59,755 nt of DNA from the NCBI RefSeq assembly GCF_016786325.1, contig NZ_JADWYU010000143.1:1-59755 (forward strand). The letters run 5' to 3'. The notes below the pieces were generated by a model that worked only from the letters and a program-made list of their open reading frames with translations, was not told the DNA's origin and did not search any database. Origin of the DNA: Frankia nepalensis. Its GTDB lineage: Bacteria > Actinomycetota > Actinomycetes > Frankiales > Frankiaceae. A program made the translations under genes and the position numbers. This document shows positions 1 to 8,629 of this stretch, piece by piece. Numbering within the stretch: the stretch's first letter is position 1; every line of letters begins with the position of its first letter.

Positions 1-439
1 GGGTCTCCAGGTCGGTAGCGCGACGGGTACGTCCTGGTAGACCGGGCGGCCCGGCGGAACTCATCGGTGGAGCTCGCAGCGTCCGCGCGCCAGACCACCG
101 GGCGGCCTCACCATCTCCCCCGCGCCCAGGCACGAGACGTTTGGCGAGCCATCACCGGCTCGCCAGGCTGTCGCGCTCGGCGCGGATCTGCCGCCGCCAG
201 ACCGCCAAAGCCCGCCTGATACGAGCCACGCCACCCGAGGACTGGCCAACCATCACAGCGAGTGGCCATCCGTCCCGATACCTACACCCACTGTAGGGAT
301 CGCACGAAGTTGGCCACTCCAGGGGCTCGGTGAGGGGTTGTTGGCCAGTCGAACGGCTCAGGGCTGGTGACTACTTGGCCGTTTCTCGCGGCCCGTGCGA
401 CGACCAGTCGGATGTCGCGAACGACCTCCTGCCGGCCGG
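1..439. other. Gene-free left edge with repeats
   Basis: No convincing gene is visible; the only open frame (61-249, minus) is short and matches nothing I recognise. A perfect 9-bp stem with a 6-nt loop lies at 142-150/157-165 and could act as a terminator. From 242 to about 349 the sequence is a large imperfect palindrome built from TGGCCA boxes; it is described as a separate repeat. Confidence 0.5.
242..349. repeat. Inverted pair of TGGCCA/CCTACA repeat units
   Basis: Two copies of one unit meet head to head. Each unit reads CTGGCCAA, then AGTGGCCA, then CGAT(C)CCTACA. The first copy spans 242-290 forward and the second spans about 291-349 in reverse. The arm at 291-318 matches the reverse complement of 1752-1779 at 26 of 28 positions. 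The two loci bracket the oxidoreductase/MarR pair. I do not recognise a named element; it could be the ends of a lost mobile element or a multi-site protein-binding region. Confidence 0.6.
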
Positions 440-1051
440 CTACGAGGTGATGGAGACGGCTCGGTGGACGAAATCGTCCTGGGTGAGCTGGGCGAGCATG
501 AAGTCGGCGACGTCGGCGAACGAGACCTTGGAAGCGAACGTCAGCCGCAGATCACTGCCCGTGCGGTAGCGGCCGGTGAACGGGCCGTCGGTGAGGACCG
601 CCGGTCGCACGATGGTCCACGCGGTGCCGCTGGCCCTGATGAGGTCCTCCATGCCTTCTTTGTCGCGCATCAACGATCTGATCGTGACCCGGGTGACGGC
701 GACGTAGAGGTTGCGGTGGCGGCTGTCGGCCACGCCGTATCCACTGACGGCGACCAGGCGGTGAACGCCGTGGGCGTCCATCGCCGGCAGGACGGTGCGC
801 ATCCCGTCCGTGCAGACCGTGCTGCCCCATCTGCGCTGGCCCAGCGCGCTGAGCACGGCGTCGCTGCCGGCGACGACCTGCTTCACGGCCTCGGTGTCGC
901 GGACGTCGCCGGCCACCGGCTGGAGGCGCTCGTGGACGGTGAGACGGCTGGGGTCGCGGGCGAGCGCGGTGACGGTATGGCCCTGCTGTAGCGCCTGTTC
1001 GAGCAGGTGGCGGCCGGTGTGACCGGTGCCGCCGAAGACTGCCAGGTGCAT
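440..1051 (-). CDS. NAD(P)-binding oxidoreductase, NmrA/SDR-a type
   Basis: The 203-residue protein opens with the dinucleotide-binding motif GGTGHTG at residues 6-12, typical of atypical SDRs with an NAD(P)H-binding Rossmann fold (NmrA, flavin-reductase-like and quinone-reductase-like members). It lacks a clear YxxxK pair in the usual place, as expected for this subgroup. I chose the ATG at 1051 over an upstream start because GGAAGGAAA sits just before it and the motif then falls at the N terminus. It is divergent from the MarR gene at 1151 and is probably its regulatory target. The substrate is unknown. Confidence 0.85.
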   Translation of the reverse strand: MHLAVFGGTGHTGRHLLEQALQQGHTVTALARDPSRLTVHERLQPVAGDVRDTEAVKQVVAGSDAVLSALGQRRWGSTVCTDGMRTVLPAMDAHGVHRLVAVSGYGVADSRHRNLYVAVTRVTIRSLMRDKEGMEDLIRASGTAWTIVRPAVLTDGPFTGRYRTGSDLRLTFASKVSFADVADFMLAQLTQDDFVHRAVSITS

Positions 1052-1082
1052 GCCGCGTTTCCTTCCAACGAGACAACACTTT

Positions 1083-1134
1083 GAGACTCCAAGCATTGAC
1101 CCAGATGGTTTGAGTCGTCAAGTGTTGGAGTCTC
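1083..1134. promoter_or_regulatory. Probable MarR operator between divergent genes
   Basis: Arms 1083-1099 (GAGACTCCAAGCATTGA) and 1118-1134 form an inverted repeat with 14 of 17 matching positions. It lies in the 99-bp gap between the oxidoreductase and marR starts. TTGAC-like hexamers occur on both strands inside it (1097-1101 forward; 1117-1121 reverse), so a repressor bound here would cover both promoters. Autoregulation by the adjacent MarR protein is an inference. Confidence 0.55.
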
Positions 1135-1150
1135 CATGTAACATCGGCGG

Positions 1151-1639
1151 GTGGGCGACACCGACGGGAGCACCGACGAGTCGCTGATCCATGCCGTCGT
1201 CAAGCAGGTAGTCACCCTCGCGGCTGCGACCAGCGCGCTTGCCGCGGACCTGCTGAAGGAACTCGATCTCACCGAGCCGCTCGCGAACGCCCTGTGGCGG
1301 CTTGACCCCGACGGGGCTGCGCCCTCGATGCGCACGTTGGCGGCCACGCTGAACTGCGACCCGTCCACCGTCACGTTCCTCACCGACCGGTTGGAACAGC
1401 GCGGCCTCATCCAACGGCAACCGGCGCCGACAGACCGGCGCCAGAAGGTCATCCGTCTGACCCGCCGTGGTGTCGAAGTCCGCACGCGGCTCGTTCAGAC
1501 CCTGACAGCAAGCTCCCCGCTCGCCCAGCTCTCCCCGGACGACCAGCAGCACCTCTACGCGCTGCTCGCCAAAGCGGGCGCCGACCCGAGCCAGTTCACC
1601 TGCCAGCCAACCAACCCATCCAGCACCGCCACCGACTAG
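1151..1639 (+). CDS. MarR family transcriptional regulator
   Basis: The 162-residue protein has the MarR winged helix: a recognition segment around PSMRTLAATLNCDPSTVTFL (residues 57-76) followed by the wing with DRRQKVIRLT near residue 97. Length and layout are normal for the family. The start is GTG at 1151. It is divergent from the oxidoreductase at 1051 and shares the dyad between them, which suggests control of that gene and of itself. The ligand is not evident. Confidence 0.9.
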   Translation: MGDTDGSTDESLIHAVVKQVVTLAAATSALAADLLKELDLTEPLANALWRLDPDGAAPSMRTLAATLNCDPSTVTFLTDRLEQRGLIQRQPAPTDRRQKVIRLTRRGVEVRTRLVQTLTASSPLAQLSPDDQQHLYALLAKAGADPSQFTCQPTNPSSTATD

Positions 1640-2102
1640 GCAGACCGGTCCGGCGACGCACAGCCCGAGAGACTTCAACCCGCGGCTCGGCGACCAAGCG
1701 GGCTGGCCAGATACCTGCCGAATGGCCACCTACTGGCCAAATAGCCCGCGCAGTGGCCAAGTTCGCGCGATCCCTACACCCAGCGGACCATGGCATCGGC
1801 CCGTGCAGCAGCGCCCCCACGCAGGTCACGCAAAGCAAGCAGATGAGAACGGCGCCACACTTAAATGTGCAGGGAAACCTATCGATCCATAGGATCGAGC
1901 AATTCAAGCGGACTTGCCGCGTCCGGCGCCCGGGCCGCAGCTTTTACCTCTGGTTCATCCCGCTCCTTCCGACAGTTTACCGGGCAACGCGAGAATGAGG
2001 CCGGTCACGGAGACGGCGGCTTCTTCAGATACGCCACCCGATGGAGACACGGCGGTCGTCCCCGCTCTTCGGTGTTCTTCTTCCGGAAGTGGAGAACCGG
2101 CT
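1640..2102. other. Intergenic stretch with TGGCCA boxes
   Basis: No gene is evident. Four TGGCCA-containing boxes lie between about 1712 and 1760, ending in the 1733-1782 repeat unit. The rest is the upstream region of the first P450; an open frame extends back to 1914 in the P450 frame but lacks a good ribosome binding site. Confidence 0.5.
1733..1782 (+). repeat. Third copy of the TGGCCA/CCTACA repeat unit
   Basis: This 50-bp unit (CTGGCCAA ... AGTGGCCA ... CGATCCCTACACCCA) is a direct relative of 242-290 and an inverted relative of 291-349. Its part 1752-1779 is a 26-of-28 match to the reverse complement of 291-318. In both places CCCA follows the CCTACA end, so short direct flanks CCCAC (287-291) and CCCAG (1779-1783) border the 1.4-kb segment. 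Whether these are a target duplication or part of the repeat cannot be decided here. Confidence 0.6.
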
Positions 2103-3356
2103 GTGGACGATGTCGGTACCGTCGTGACCGCTGTCGCGACCCCGGCGCGTGTCGAGGACCTGCTTTCTTCCGAGACCCGGCCCGACCCCTACCGGGCGTA
2201 CGCGGACCTGCGCGCCCAGGGCGCCGTCCACCCCAGCCCGATGGGGATCGCGGTCGTCACCCGCTACCAGGAGTGCGCCGAGGTCCTGTCGGACCCGCGC
2301 TGGAGCCACGCGAACGAGGCGGAGCTGTTCCACCCCGGCGTGGAGCACACCGAGCTGCCGGCCTCCTTTCTGTGGATGGACCCGCCGGACCACACACGCC
2401 TGCGCGGGCTGGTAAGCAAGGCGTTCACCGCCAGGACGGTCTCGGACCTGCGCCAGCGGATCACGCGGATCGTCGACGGCCTGCTCGACCCGGTGATCGG
2501 CGCCGGGACGACCGATCTCGTCGAGGCCCTGGCCTACCCGCTGCCGCTCACGGTGATCTGCGAGCTGCTCGGGGTGCCGGCCAGCGATCACCCGCTCGTG
2601 CACGGCTGGGCTCCCGCGCTGGCCCGCGGGTTCGACCCCGACCCGCTGCTGAGCCCGCGGGAGCGCGTCGCGCGCACCGACGCCGCCGTCGAGCTGCTGG
2701 AGTACTTCGGCGGCCTCGTCTCCCGGGCCCGCGACCGGGCGGCGCGCGGCGAGCCCGCCACGGACCTGGTCAGCGAGCTCGCCCGCGTGCACGACCACGG
2801 CGACGCCCTGACCGAGCACGAGATGCTGGCCACCTGCGTGACGCTGCTCATCGCCGGTCACGAGACGACCGTCAACCTGGTCGGCAACGGGCTGCTCGGC
2901 CTCATCCGCGACCCCGACCAGCTGGATCTGCTGCGGCGGCGTCCCGAGCTGCACGGCGCCGCCGTGGACGAGATGCTCCGGCACGACTCGCCGGTGCACA
3001 TGACCACCCGTGCCGCGCTGACGAACCTCACCGTGGCCGGGCACGAGTTCGCGCCCGGCGAGGGTGTGATCGTCCTGATCGGGTCGGCGAACCGGGATGA
3101 CCGGGCCTTCGCCCGGCCCGACGAGCTCGACCTCACCCGCTACGCCAACCGCGAGACCGTCGCGGCGCGCCACCTCAGCTTCAGCCTCGGCATGCACTAC
3201 TGCCTGGGTGCGCCGCTGGCGCGGCTGGAGATGGAGGTGCTGCTCACCGCCCTCGCGCGGCGGGGCGCCCAGCTGGAACTGGACGCGGCCGGGCCGACCT
3301 ACAAGCCCAACCTGGTGCTGCGCGGCCTGGCCACGCTGCCCGGCCGGATCAACTGA
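2103..3356 (+). CDS. Cytochrome P450 (first of a tandem pair)
   Basis: A soluble bacterial P450 of 417 residues. The I-helix has AGHETT (251-256) with the usual acid-Thr pair; the ExxR is in DEMLR; the heme loop FSLGMHYCLG puts the proximal Cys at 367. I chose GTG at 2103 because GGAAGTGGAG precedes it by 8 nt and the length is then typical; an ATG at 1995 would add 36 low-complexity residues. The second P450 follows 52 bp downstream. No ferredoxin or ferredoxin reductase gene is adjacent, so redox partners must come from elsewhere. Substrate unknown; the overall look is CYP107/CYP105-like. Confidence 0.93.
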   Translation: MDDVGTVVTAVATPARVEDLLSSETRPDPYRAYADLRAQGAVHPSPMGIAVVTRYQECAEVLSDPRWSHANEAELFHPGVEHTELPASFLWMDPPDHTRLRGLVSKAFTARTVSDLRQRITRIVDGLLDPVIGAGTTDLVEALAYPLPLTVICELLGVPASDHPLVHGWAPALARGFDPDPLLSPRERVARTDAAVELLEYFGGLVSRARDRAARGEPATDLVSELARVHDHGDALTEHEMLATCVTLLIAGHETTVNLVGNGLLGLIRDPDQLDLLRRRPELHGAAVDEMLRHDSPVHMTTRAALTNLTVAGHEFAPGEGVIVLIGSANRDDRAFARPDELDLTRYANRETVAARHLSFSLGMHYCLGAPLARLEMEVLLTALARRGAQLELDAAGPTYKPNLVLRGLATLPGRIN

Positions 3357-3408
3357 GATCACCCCGGCTGAGACCACTCCCGGATCGAGCTCGTCCAAGG
3401 AGCCGACG

Positions 3409-4635
3409 ATGACAGGACTGCCCGCCGTCCAGGACCCGCTCGCGGCGTTCGCGCCGGACAACCGCGCCGATCCGTACTCCGGCTACCGGCGGGTGGCCGC
3501 GGGGCCGCGACTACAGACACTGGCTCCGTCCATCCTGCTGGCCCCGCGGTTCCGCGAGTGCGAGGCGGTGCTGCAGGACGCCGCATGGGGCCACGGATAC
3601 GCCGAGAGCCTGAACCCGTTCCGTCCCGGCGTTCCGGTGGCCGAGGTACCCGGGTCGATCCTCATCCTGGACCCGCCCGACCACACCCGGCTGCGTTCCG
3701 TGGTCAGCCGCGCCTTCACGGCCCGCGCCATGACGCGGCTGCGGGCCCGGGTGACCGCGGACGCCGAGCGCATGGTGAACGCCATGATCGAGGCAGGTGA
3801 GGCGGAGGTGATGTCCGAGCTCGCCGAGAACCTGGCCCTGCACACCTCGTCGGCGCTGATGGGAATTCCGGTCAGCGAGGCGATGGGGCTGCGTGGCCCG
3901 CTGCGCATGATGGCCCGCGGAGTCGACCCGGACCTGTTCCTCAGCGCGACGGAAGTCGCGCAGCGCGTCGAGGGAAGGAAGACGGTTGAGGAGTACTTCG
4001 GCGCGCTGCTCGCCGCTCGCCTCGACGGCCGGGCGCCCCAGGCCGACGACGTCCTCGGGACGGTCGCCGAGACCGCGGCGGGCGGCGAGCTGACCCACGA
4101 ACTGGTCGAGCTGGCCTCCGTCATGTTCGTCGGCGGCCACGGCACGACGGAGAGTGTGCTCGGCAACTCCGTGCTCAGCCTCGCCCGCGACCCCGAGCAG
4201 TTCGACCGGATCCGCGCGGCGCCGGAACTCGTTCCGTCCGCGGTCGAGGAGCTGATCCGCTTCGAGCCCCCGGTTCAGTTCACCCACCGGGTCGCCCTCT
4301 CGGAACGGACACTCGACGGCCACCAGCTGCCCCGCGGGACCGGCGTGGTGATCATGATCGCCTCGGCGAACCGCGACCCGGACGTCTACACCGATCCAGA
4401 CCAGCTCGACCTCGGCCGCTATCACGGGGCCAGCCCGGCCCGGCGGCACCTGGCCTTCAGCCTGGGCACCCACTACTGCATCGGCGCGATCCTGGGAAAG
4501 ATGCAGCTGGAAGCGGTGCTGGTCGCCCTGACACGCGGGTGCAAGGCGCTGGAGACGGTCGGCGAGCCTGTCTATCACCCCAATGTCGCCATCCGATCGA
4601 TGAGCGCGCTGCCGGTGCGCTTTCACCGGGCCTGA
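3409..4635 (+). CDS. Cytochrome P450 (second of the pair, atypical I-helix)
   Basis: This 408-residue P450 has ExxR in EELIR and the heme loop FSLGTHYCIG with Cys357. The I-helix reads GGHGTT, so Gly245 stands where most P450s have Asp or Glu before the conserved Thr. That acid normally helps deliver protons for O-O cleavage, so catalysis may differ or use substrate assistance. The start ATG at 3409 has AAGGAG 7 nt upstream. It is probably cotranscribed with the first P450, and the two may act successively on one substrate (inference). Confidence 0.93.
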   Translation: MTGLPAVQDPLAAFAPDNRADPYSGYRRVAAGPRLQTLAPSILLAPRFRECEAVLQDAAWGHGYAESLNPFRPGVPVAEVPGSILILDPPDHTRLRSVVSRAFTARAMTRLRARVTADAERMVNAMIEAGEAEVMSELAENLALHTSSALMGIPVSEAMGLRGPLRMMARGVDPDLFLSATEVAQRVEGRKTVEEYFGALLAARLDGRAPQADDVLGTVAETAAGGELTHELVELASVMFVGGHGTTESVLGNSVLSLARDPEQFDRIRAAPELVPSAVEELIRFEPPVQFTHRVALSERTLDGHQLPRGTGVVIMIASANRDPDVYTDPDQLDLGRYHGASPARRHLAFSLGTHYCIGAILGKMQLEAVLVALTRGCKALETVGEPVYHPNVAIRSMSALPVRFHRA

Positions 4636-4739
4636 GGAGCTCGTTTCCGGGAACGATTCGAGATCCCCACCCGATCGATCGGAACGTGCCCTGACCCGGG
4701 CCGTCAGATTGGCTCCGCCAACTCGGGCGGCTGCCTTTG

Positions 4740-5759
4740 TCAGCCCGGCGTCAGGCCTCCCACCCGGGCCTCTCCCGAGATTCCCCGCGCGGTTTCCGGG
4801 GTGATGCCGGTCCAGGTGCGAAAGGCCCGGTAGAACGAGTTGGTGTCCTGGTAGCCAAGCAGGTAGGCGATTTCACCGGTTCGCAGGTTGCCCTGGTGGA
4901 GGTAGTGGCGAGCGAGACTCTCGCGGGTGCCGGCGAGGACGTCCTGGTAGGTGGTGCCTTCGTCGCGCAGTTGCCGTTGCAGGGTGCGTGAGCTGATCGC
5001 CAGCCGCCTGGTCACCGCGGTGATGGAGGGGTCACCGGCGGGCAGCGTCTCGTGCAGGGCGGCGCGTACCCGGTCGGCGACGCTCGCCTCGGTGTGCAGG
5101 TCGGCCAGTCGGCGGCGCAGTTCCGGGGCGAAGAAGCGCCACATCGGTTCGTTCTCGGTCAGGAACGGCCGCGCGGCGTCGGCGGCGGTGAACGTGACCG
5201 CGTCGGTGTCGCCCACGGAGACCCGGGTTCCGAGATACGACTCCAGGCTGGTCGGGCCGCTGGGAGCGACGGACAGGGTGACTCCGGTGGGACGGATGTG
5301 GTGGCGGGTCGCGATGCGGGCCAGGGCCACCCAGAACACCACCTCGGAGGTCGCCAGCAGAGTTGGCGGACGCTGGCCGGGTGGCCACCGGTAGGAGATC
5401 TGGAGGCCGGTGGCGGTCTCGGTGACCTCGAGACGCAACGGCCCGACCAGCGGCTTGTAGGTGGCGATGCGCTGCGCGGCCACGGTCAGGGTGGGGCTGC
5501 ACAGCGCCGCCATGATCGGTGGGCTGAACGTTTCCACCGAGATTGCCTGGCCAACATCGAGGGCGAGATCCCGGTCGCCGCCCTCCTCGGCGAGCGCGGA
5601 CCAGAACCGGTAGTACTCCGCGACCGTGAGCATCGCCGGACGCCGGATGAGCAGATCTCCGGGTAGTGCTGCTCGGCGCAGCACCCGAGGCCACGAGAGC
5701 CGCAAGTCGGTGACGAACACCTTGATCCCGGGATCCAGGGAGAAGCGACCGAGCGTCAC
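4740..5759 (-). CDS. AraC family regulator, arabinose-binding-like N domain
   Basis: The 339-residue protein has an N-terminal domain of the type seen in OruR/ArgR-like AraC regulators (roughly residues 20-205). A C-terminal AraC DNA-binding domain follows (about 235-330) with LAISSRTLQRQLRDEGTTYQ and the second helix-turn-helix around GYQDTNSFYRAFRTWTGITP. The start is GTG at 5759. It is divergent from the SDR at 6017, and such regulators usually activate the facing gene. The effector is unknown. Confidence 0.9.
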   Translation of the reverse strand: MTLGRFSLDPGIKVFVTDLRLSWPRVLRRAALPGDLLIRRPAMLTVAEYYRFWSALAEEGGDRDLALDVGQAISVETFSPPIMAALCSPTLTVAAQRIATYKPLVGPLRLEVTETATGLQISYRWPPGQRPPTLLATSEVVFWVALARIATRHHIRPTGVTLSVAPSGPTSLESYLGTRVSVGDTDAVTFTAADAARPFLTENEPMWRFFAPELRRRLADLHTEASVADRVRAALHETLPAGDPSITAVTRRLAISSRTLQRQLRDEGTTYQDVLAGTRESLARHYLHQGNLRTGEIAYLLGYQDTNSFYRAFRTWTGITPETARGISGEARVGGLTPG

Positions 5760-6016
5760 TCTGGGAGCCTAGATCTTCGACAAGCTCCAGGACTTGCCGT
5801 TCACGCCAACCTTCGGCGAATCGCGCCACGCGACACCACGTGCGCGACTCCGGCCAGCAGGGCACGGCGTGGCGCGTCATGCAAGCGAGTCGGCGCGCTG
5901 AGCTAGTCCTCGAGCCATGCCCCGCCCCTAGCGTTGAAGACACCGAACCAGCCCATGTGTCCGCCTCACCACCGAGGCCGCACACATGCCAGCGGTCCCG
6001 CGAACAGGAGAAAGCC

Positions 6017-6853
6017 ATGACCGTCACCAAGGTTGCCCTCGTGACCGGAGCCTCCTCCGGCATCGGCGAGGCCACCGCTCGCCAGCTCGCCGCGGCGGGG
6101 TTCATCGTGTACGCCGCCGCCCGCCGCGCCGAACGCCTCCAGCAGCTCGCAACGGCGGATATCCGCCCTCTGGTCATGGATGTCACCGACGACGCCTCCA
6201 TGCGGGCCGGTGTCGACGCCATCCTCGGCGAGCAGGGCCGGATCGATGTACTTGTCAACAACGCCGGCTACGGCTCCTACGGCGCCGTGGAGGACGTGCC
6301 CATGTCCGAGGCCCGCGAGCAGCTGGAGGTCAATGTCTTCGGCGCCGCCCGCCTCATCCAGCTCGTCCTGCCGGGGATGCGCGCCCAGCGGTCCGGCGCG
6401 ATCGTCAACGTCACGTCGATGGGCGGCAAGATCACTACCCCGCTCGGGGCCTGGTACCACGCCACCAAGTTCGCCCTCGAAGCGCTGAGCGACTGCCTGC
6501 GCATGGAGGTCGCCCCGTTCGGCATCAATGTCGTGGTCATCGAACCCGGCGGCATCCGCACCGAATGGGGAGGCATCGCCGCCGACAAGGTCCGCGCCGT
6601 GTCCAGCGGCGGCCCCTACGCCCCGCAGGCCAACGCCGTCGCCGGTTCACTGACCGCGGAGACCCTTCAGCGCCGCGCGTCGCCGCCCGAGCTGATCGGG
6701 AAGACGATCACCAGGGCGGTCACGGCGAAGCGGCCCAGGACCCGCTACGCCGTCGGCTACGGCGCCAAGCCCCTGATCTTCCTGCACGGCGTGCTACCCG
6801 ACCGCGGCTTCGACGCGCTCGTCCGCCGCATCACCAGGGTCCCCTCGGCCTGA
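6017..6853 (+). CDS. Classical short-chain dehydrogenase/reductase
   Basis: A 278-residue classical SDR: TGASSGIG cofactor motif near residues 10-17, NNAG in the middle, catalytic Ser in VNVTSMGG and the YHATK (YxxxK) pair. Overall it resembles the DltE/17-beta-hydroxysteroid-dehydrogenase-like group, which oxidise or reduce alcohols and ketones with NAD(P)(H). I chose ATG at 6017 because AGGAGAAA lies just upstream and the Rossmann motif then sits at the N terminus. It faces the AraC gene and is its probable target. Confidence 0.92.
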   Translation: MTVTKVALVTGASSGIGEATARQLAAAGFIVYAAARRAERLQQLATADIRPLVMDVTDDASMRAGVDAILGEQGRIDVLVNNAGYGSYGAVEDVPMSEAREQLEVNVFGAARLIQLVLPGMRAQRSGAIVNVTSMGGKITTPLGAWYHATKFALEALSDCLRMEVAPFGINVVVIEPGGIRTEWGGIAADKVRAVSSGGPYAPQANAVAGSLTAETLQRRASPPELIGKTITRAVTAKRPRTRYAVGYGAKPLIFLHGVLPDRGFDALVRRITRVPSA

Positions 6854-6991
6854 CCGGCCAGGACCGCCTTCCTCACGGGCCGCCCCGAGGGAGCCAGCGC
6901 GCCGAGCGCACGACCGAACACGTCCGGAACAAGGCCACCGGGCAGGACCACCGCCGCCTTCCACCTACGGATCCCGTAGATCCGGACGAGC

Positions 6992-8158
6992 TCAGCGAGG
7001 CCCGCCGCCGGGTGCGGGCTGTCGGCCTCGCGTGTCGAGGTCGAGATCGAGGTCGCCGCCCGCGGGAGTAGCGAAGAACGTCGCGACGAGGGCGTCGTCG
7101 ACGTCGGCGAGCGAGCTGGGTGCCCACCGTGGGGAGCGGTCCTTGTCGATGATCTGCGCGCGGATCCCCTCGGCCAGGTCGTGGTGGCGCAGGCAGGCGA
7201 CGGAGACCCGGAACTCGCTCACGAGCGCCGCGGCCAGGTCCGCGAGGCCCGCGGCCCGGCGCAGCGCGGTGAGGGTGACGGTGAGCGCCGTCGGCGACTT
7301 CGCCGCGATCTCGTCGGCCGCGGCGGCGGCCGCCGGGTCGCCGTGCGCGCGCAGCCGGCCGAGGATCTCCTCGACGGTGTCCGCCGCGTAGCAGGCGTCG
7401 ATCCAGCCGCGCGCGGCGGCGAGGCCTCCTTCGCCGGCGGGGACGGCCAGCTTGGCGACGGCGTCCGTGGGGGACGTCCCGGTGACCAGCAGGTCGACCA
7501 GCTCCGGCAGCCTGCCCGCGGGGACCAGGTGGTCGGCGAGCCCGCCGGTGAGCGCGTCGGCCGCGGACAGGGTGCCGGCGGTGAGCGCGGCGTGGGTTCC
7601 CGTCTGACCGGGCATCCGGGACAGCAGCCAGGTGCCGCCCACGTCGGGCACGAGGCCGATGCCGGTCTCCGGCATGGCGATCCTGGAGCGCTCGGTGACG
7701 ACCCGGACCGAGCCGTGCGCGGAGATCCCGACGCCCCCGCCCATCACCAGGCCGTCCATCAGCGCGACGTACGGCTTCGGGTAGCGGGCGATGAACGCGT
7801 TCAGCCGGTACTCGTCGGCCCAGAAGTCGATGGATCCGGTCCCGCCGGACCGAGCATCGCGGTAGAACGCCCGGACGTCGCCGCCGGCGCACAGCCCGCG
7901 CTCGCCGGCGCCGTCGACGAGCACGCAAGTGATCGAGTCGTCGGTCGCCCAGTCGGCGAGGGCCTCGGTCATCGCGAGCACCATGGCGTGGGTCAGCGCG
8001 TTGATCGCCTTCGGCCGGTTGAGGGTGAGCCGGCCGACGGAGCCCTCGACGCGGCGGATCACCTCGTCGGTGCCTCCGGCCGGCGCGCCGACGGACGCCG
8101 ACGCCGACGCCGACGCCGAAGCAGACGCGGACGCCGACGCCACCGGGGACGGGGCCAT
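6992..8158 (-). CDS. 3-hydroxyisobutyryl-CoA hydrolase-type crotonase
   Basis: The 388-residue protein belongs to the ECH_2/HIBYL-CoA hydrolase branch of the crotonase superfamily. GLCAGGDVRAFY, MDGLVMGGGVGIS and MPETGIGLVPDVGGTWLLSR carry the oxyanion hole and the Glu/Asp pair of that branch. The known role is hydrolysis of 3-hydroxyisobutyryl-CoA in valine breakdown; other 3-hydroxyacyl-CoA esters are possible. The start ATG at 8158 has only a weak GGCGG site. Residues about 6-23 form an unusual Ser-Ala dipeptide run encoded by GACGCC-type hexamers. No other valine-pathway gene is adjacent. Confidence 0.85.
   Translation of the reverse strand: MAPSPVASASASASASASASASVGAPAGGTDEVIRRVEGSVGRLTLNRPKAINALTHAMVLAMTEALADWATDDSITCVLVDGAGERGLCAGGDVRAFYRDARSGGTGSIDFWADEYRLNAFIARYPKPYVALMDGLVMGGGVGISAHGSVRVVTERSRIAMPETGIGLVPDVGGTWLLSRMPGQTGTHAALTAGTLSAADALTGGLADHLVPAGRLPELVDLLVTGTSPTDAVAKLAVPAGEGGLAAARGWIDACYAADTVEEILGRLRAHGDPAAAAAADEIAAKSPTALTVTLTALRRAAGLADLAAALVSEFRVSVACLRHHDLAEGIRAQIIDKDRSPRWAPSSLADVDDALVATFFATPAGGDLDLDLDTRGRQPAPGGGPR
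8092..8143 (-). repeat. In-frame hexanucleotide microsatellite (Ser-Ala run)
   Basis: The 5' end of the crotonase gene contains about nine near-identical 6-bp units (GACGCC on the plus strand) encoding alternating Ser and Ala. Gains or losses of units would keep the reading frame, so this would change linker length and not switch the gene off. Confidence 0.8.
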
Positions 8159-8629
8159 CAGGCGTCCGCCGGCATCGCGCGGGACACGCTCACCCACCCG
8201 ATCGCGACGGTGTGCTCGTGGGTCTGATACGCCCGTGGGTCTCGCACGATCGTCTCCAACCGAATTCCGTGAGGCATCCGCGGTCTTCAGCGTGCCAAAT
8301 CCGGTTCCGGGGCACATCGATCCCGGCAGTGATTAACTTCTCACCGGCCTGGTCCCAGCAGGACTGACGAACACCTGAGGGGCCGCCGACCTGCGTCGTT
8401 CCTCCCTGTCCGGCCCATGAGACGCCACGCACCCGGATGTCGCGACGGGCTTAATCCGTCGGCGTACGTTCGGTTCCCACCGGCGGACAACTACCTGGCG
8501 GACGGCTGTCTCCCGAGCCTGTCCGACGCGTTTGGGTAAGGCGAACGCCGGTTTCTCAGGCAAGGGCGGTCCGGCTTGGCGCCTGCCCGCCGGCAGTGCG
8601 CCTGCCCGCCGGCGAGCGGGAGCGTCGAG
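8159..8629. other. Gene-free interval between crotonase and kinase-GGDEF gene
   Basis: Only short, unconvincing open frames occur. Near the kinase-GGDEF stop there are two 16-bp direct repeats, GCGCCTGCCCGCCGGC, at 8579-8594 and 8598-8613. The rest should hold the crotonase promoter; no clear -10/-35 pair stood out. Confidence 0.5.

Noticed and set aside
2025-3461. Long minus-strand open frame opposite the first P450
   Set aside because: It is an antisense shadow caused by high third-position G+C; the plus strand has full P450 motifs.
5773-5782. ATCTTCGACA, matching the start of the cydA palindromes
   Set aside because: Only a 10-base half-site without the second arm; chance is likely.
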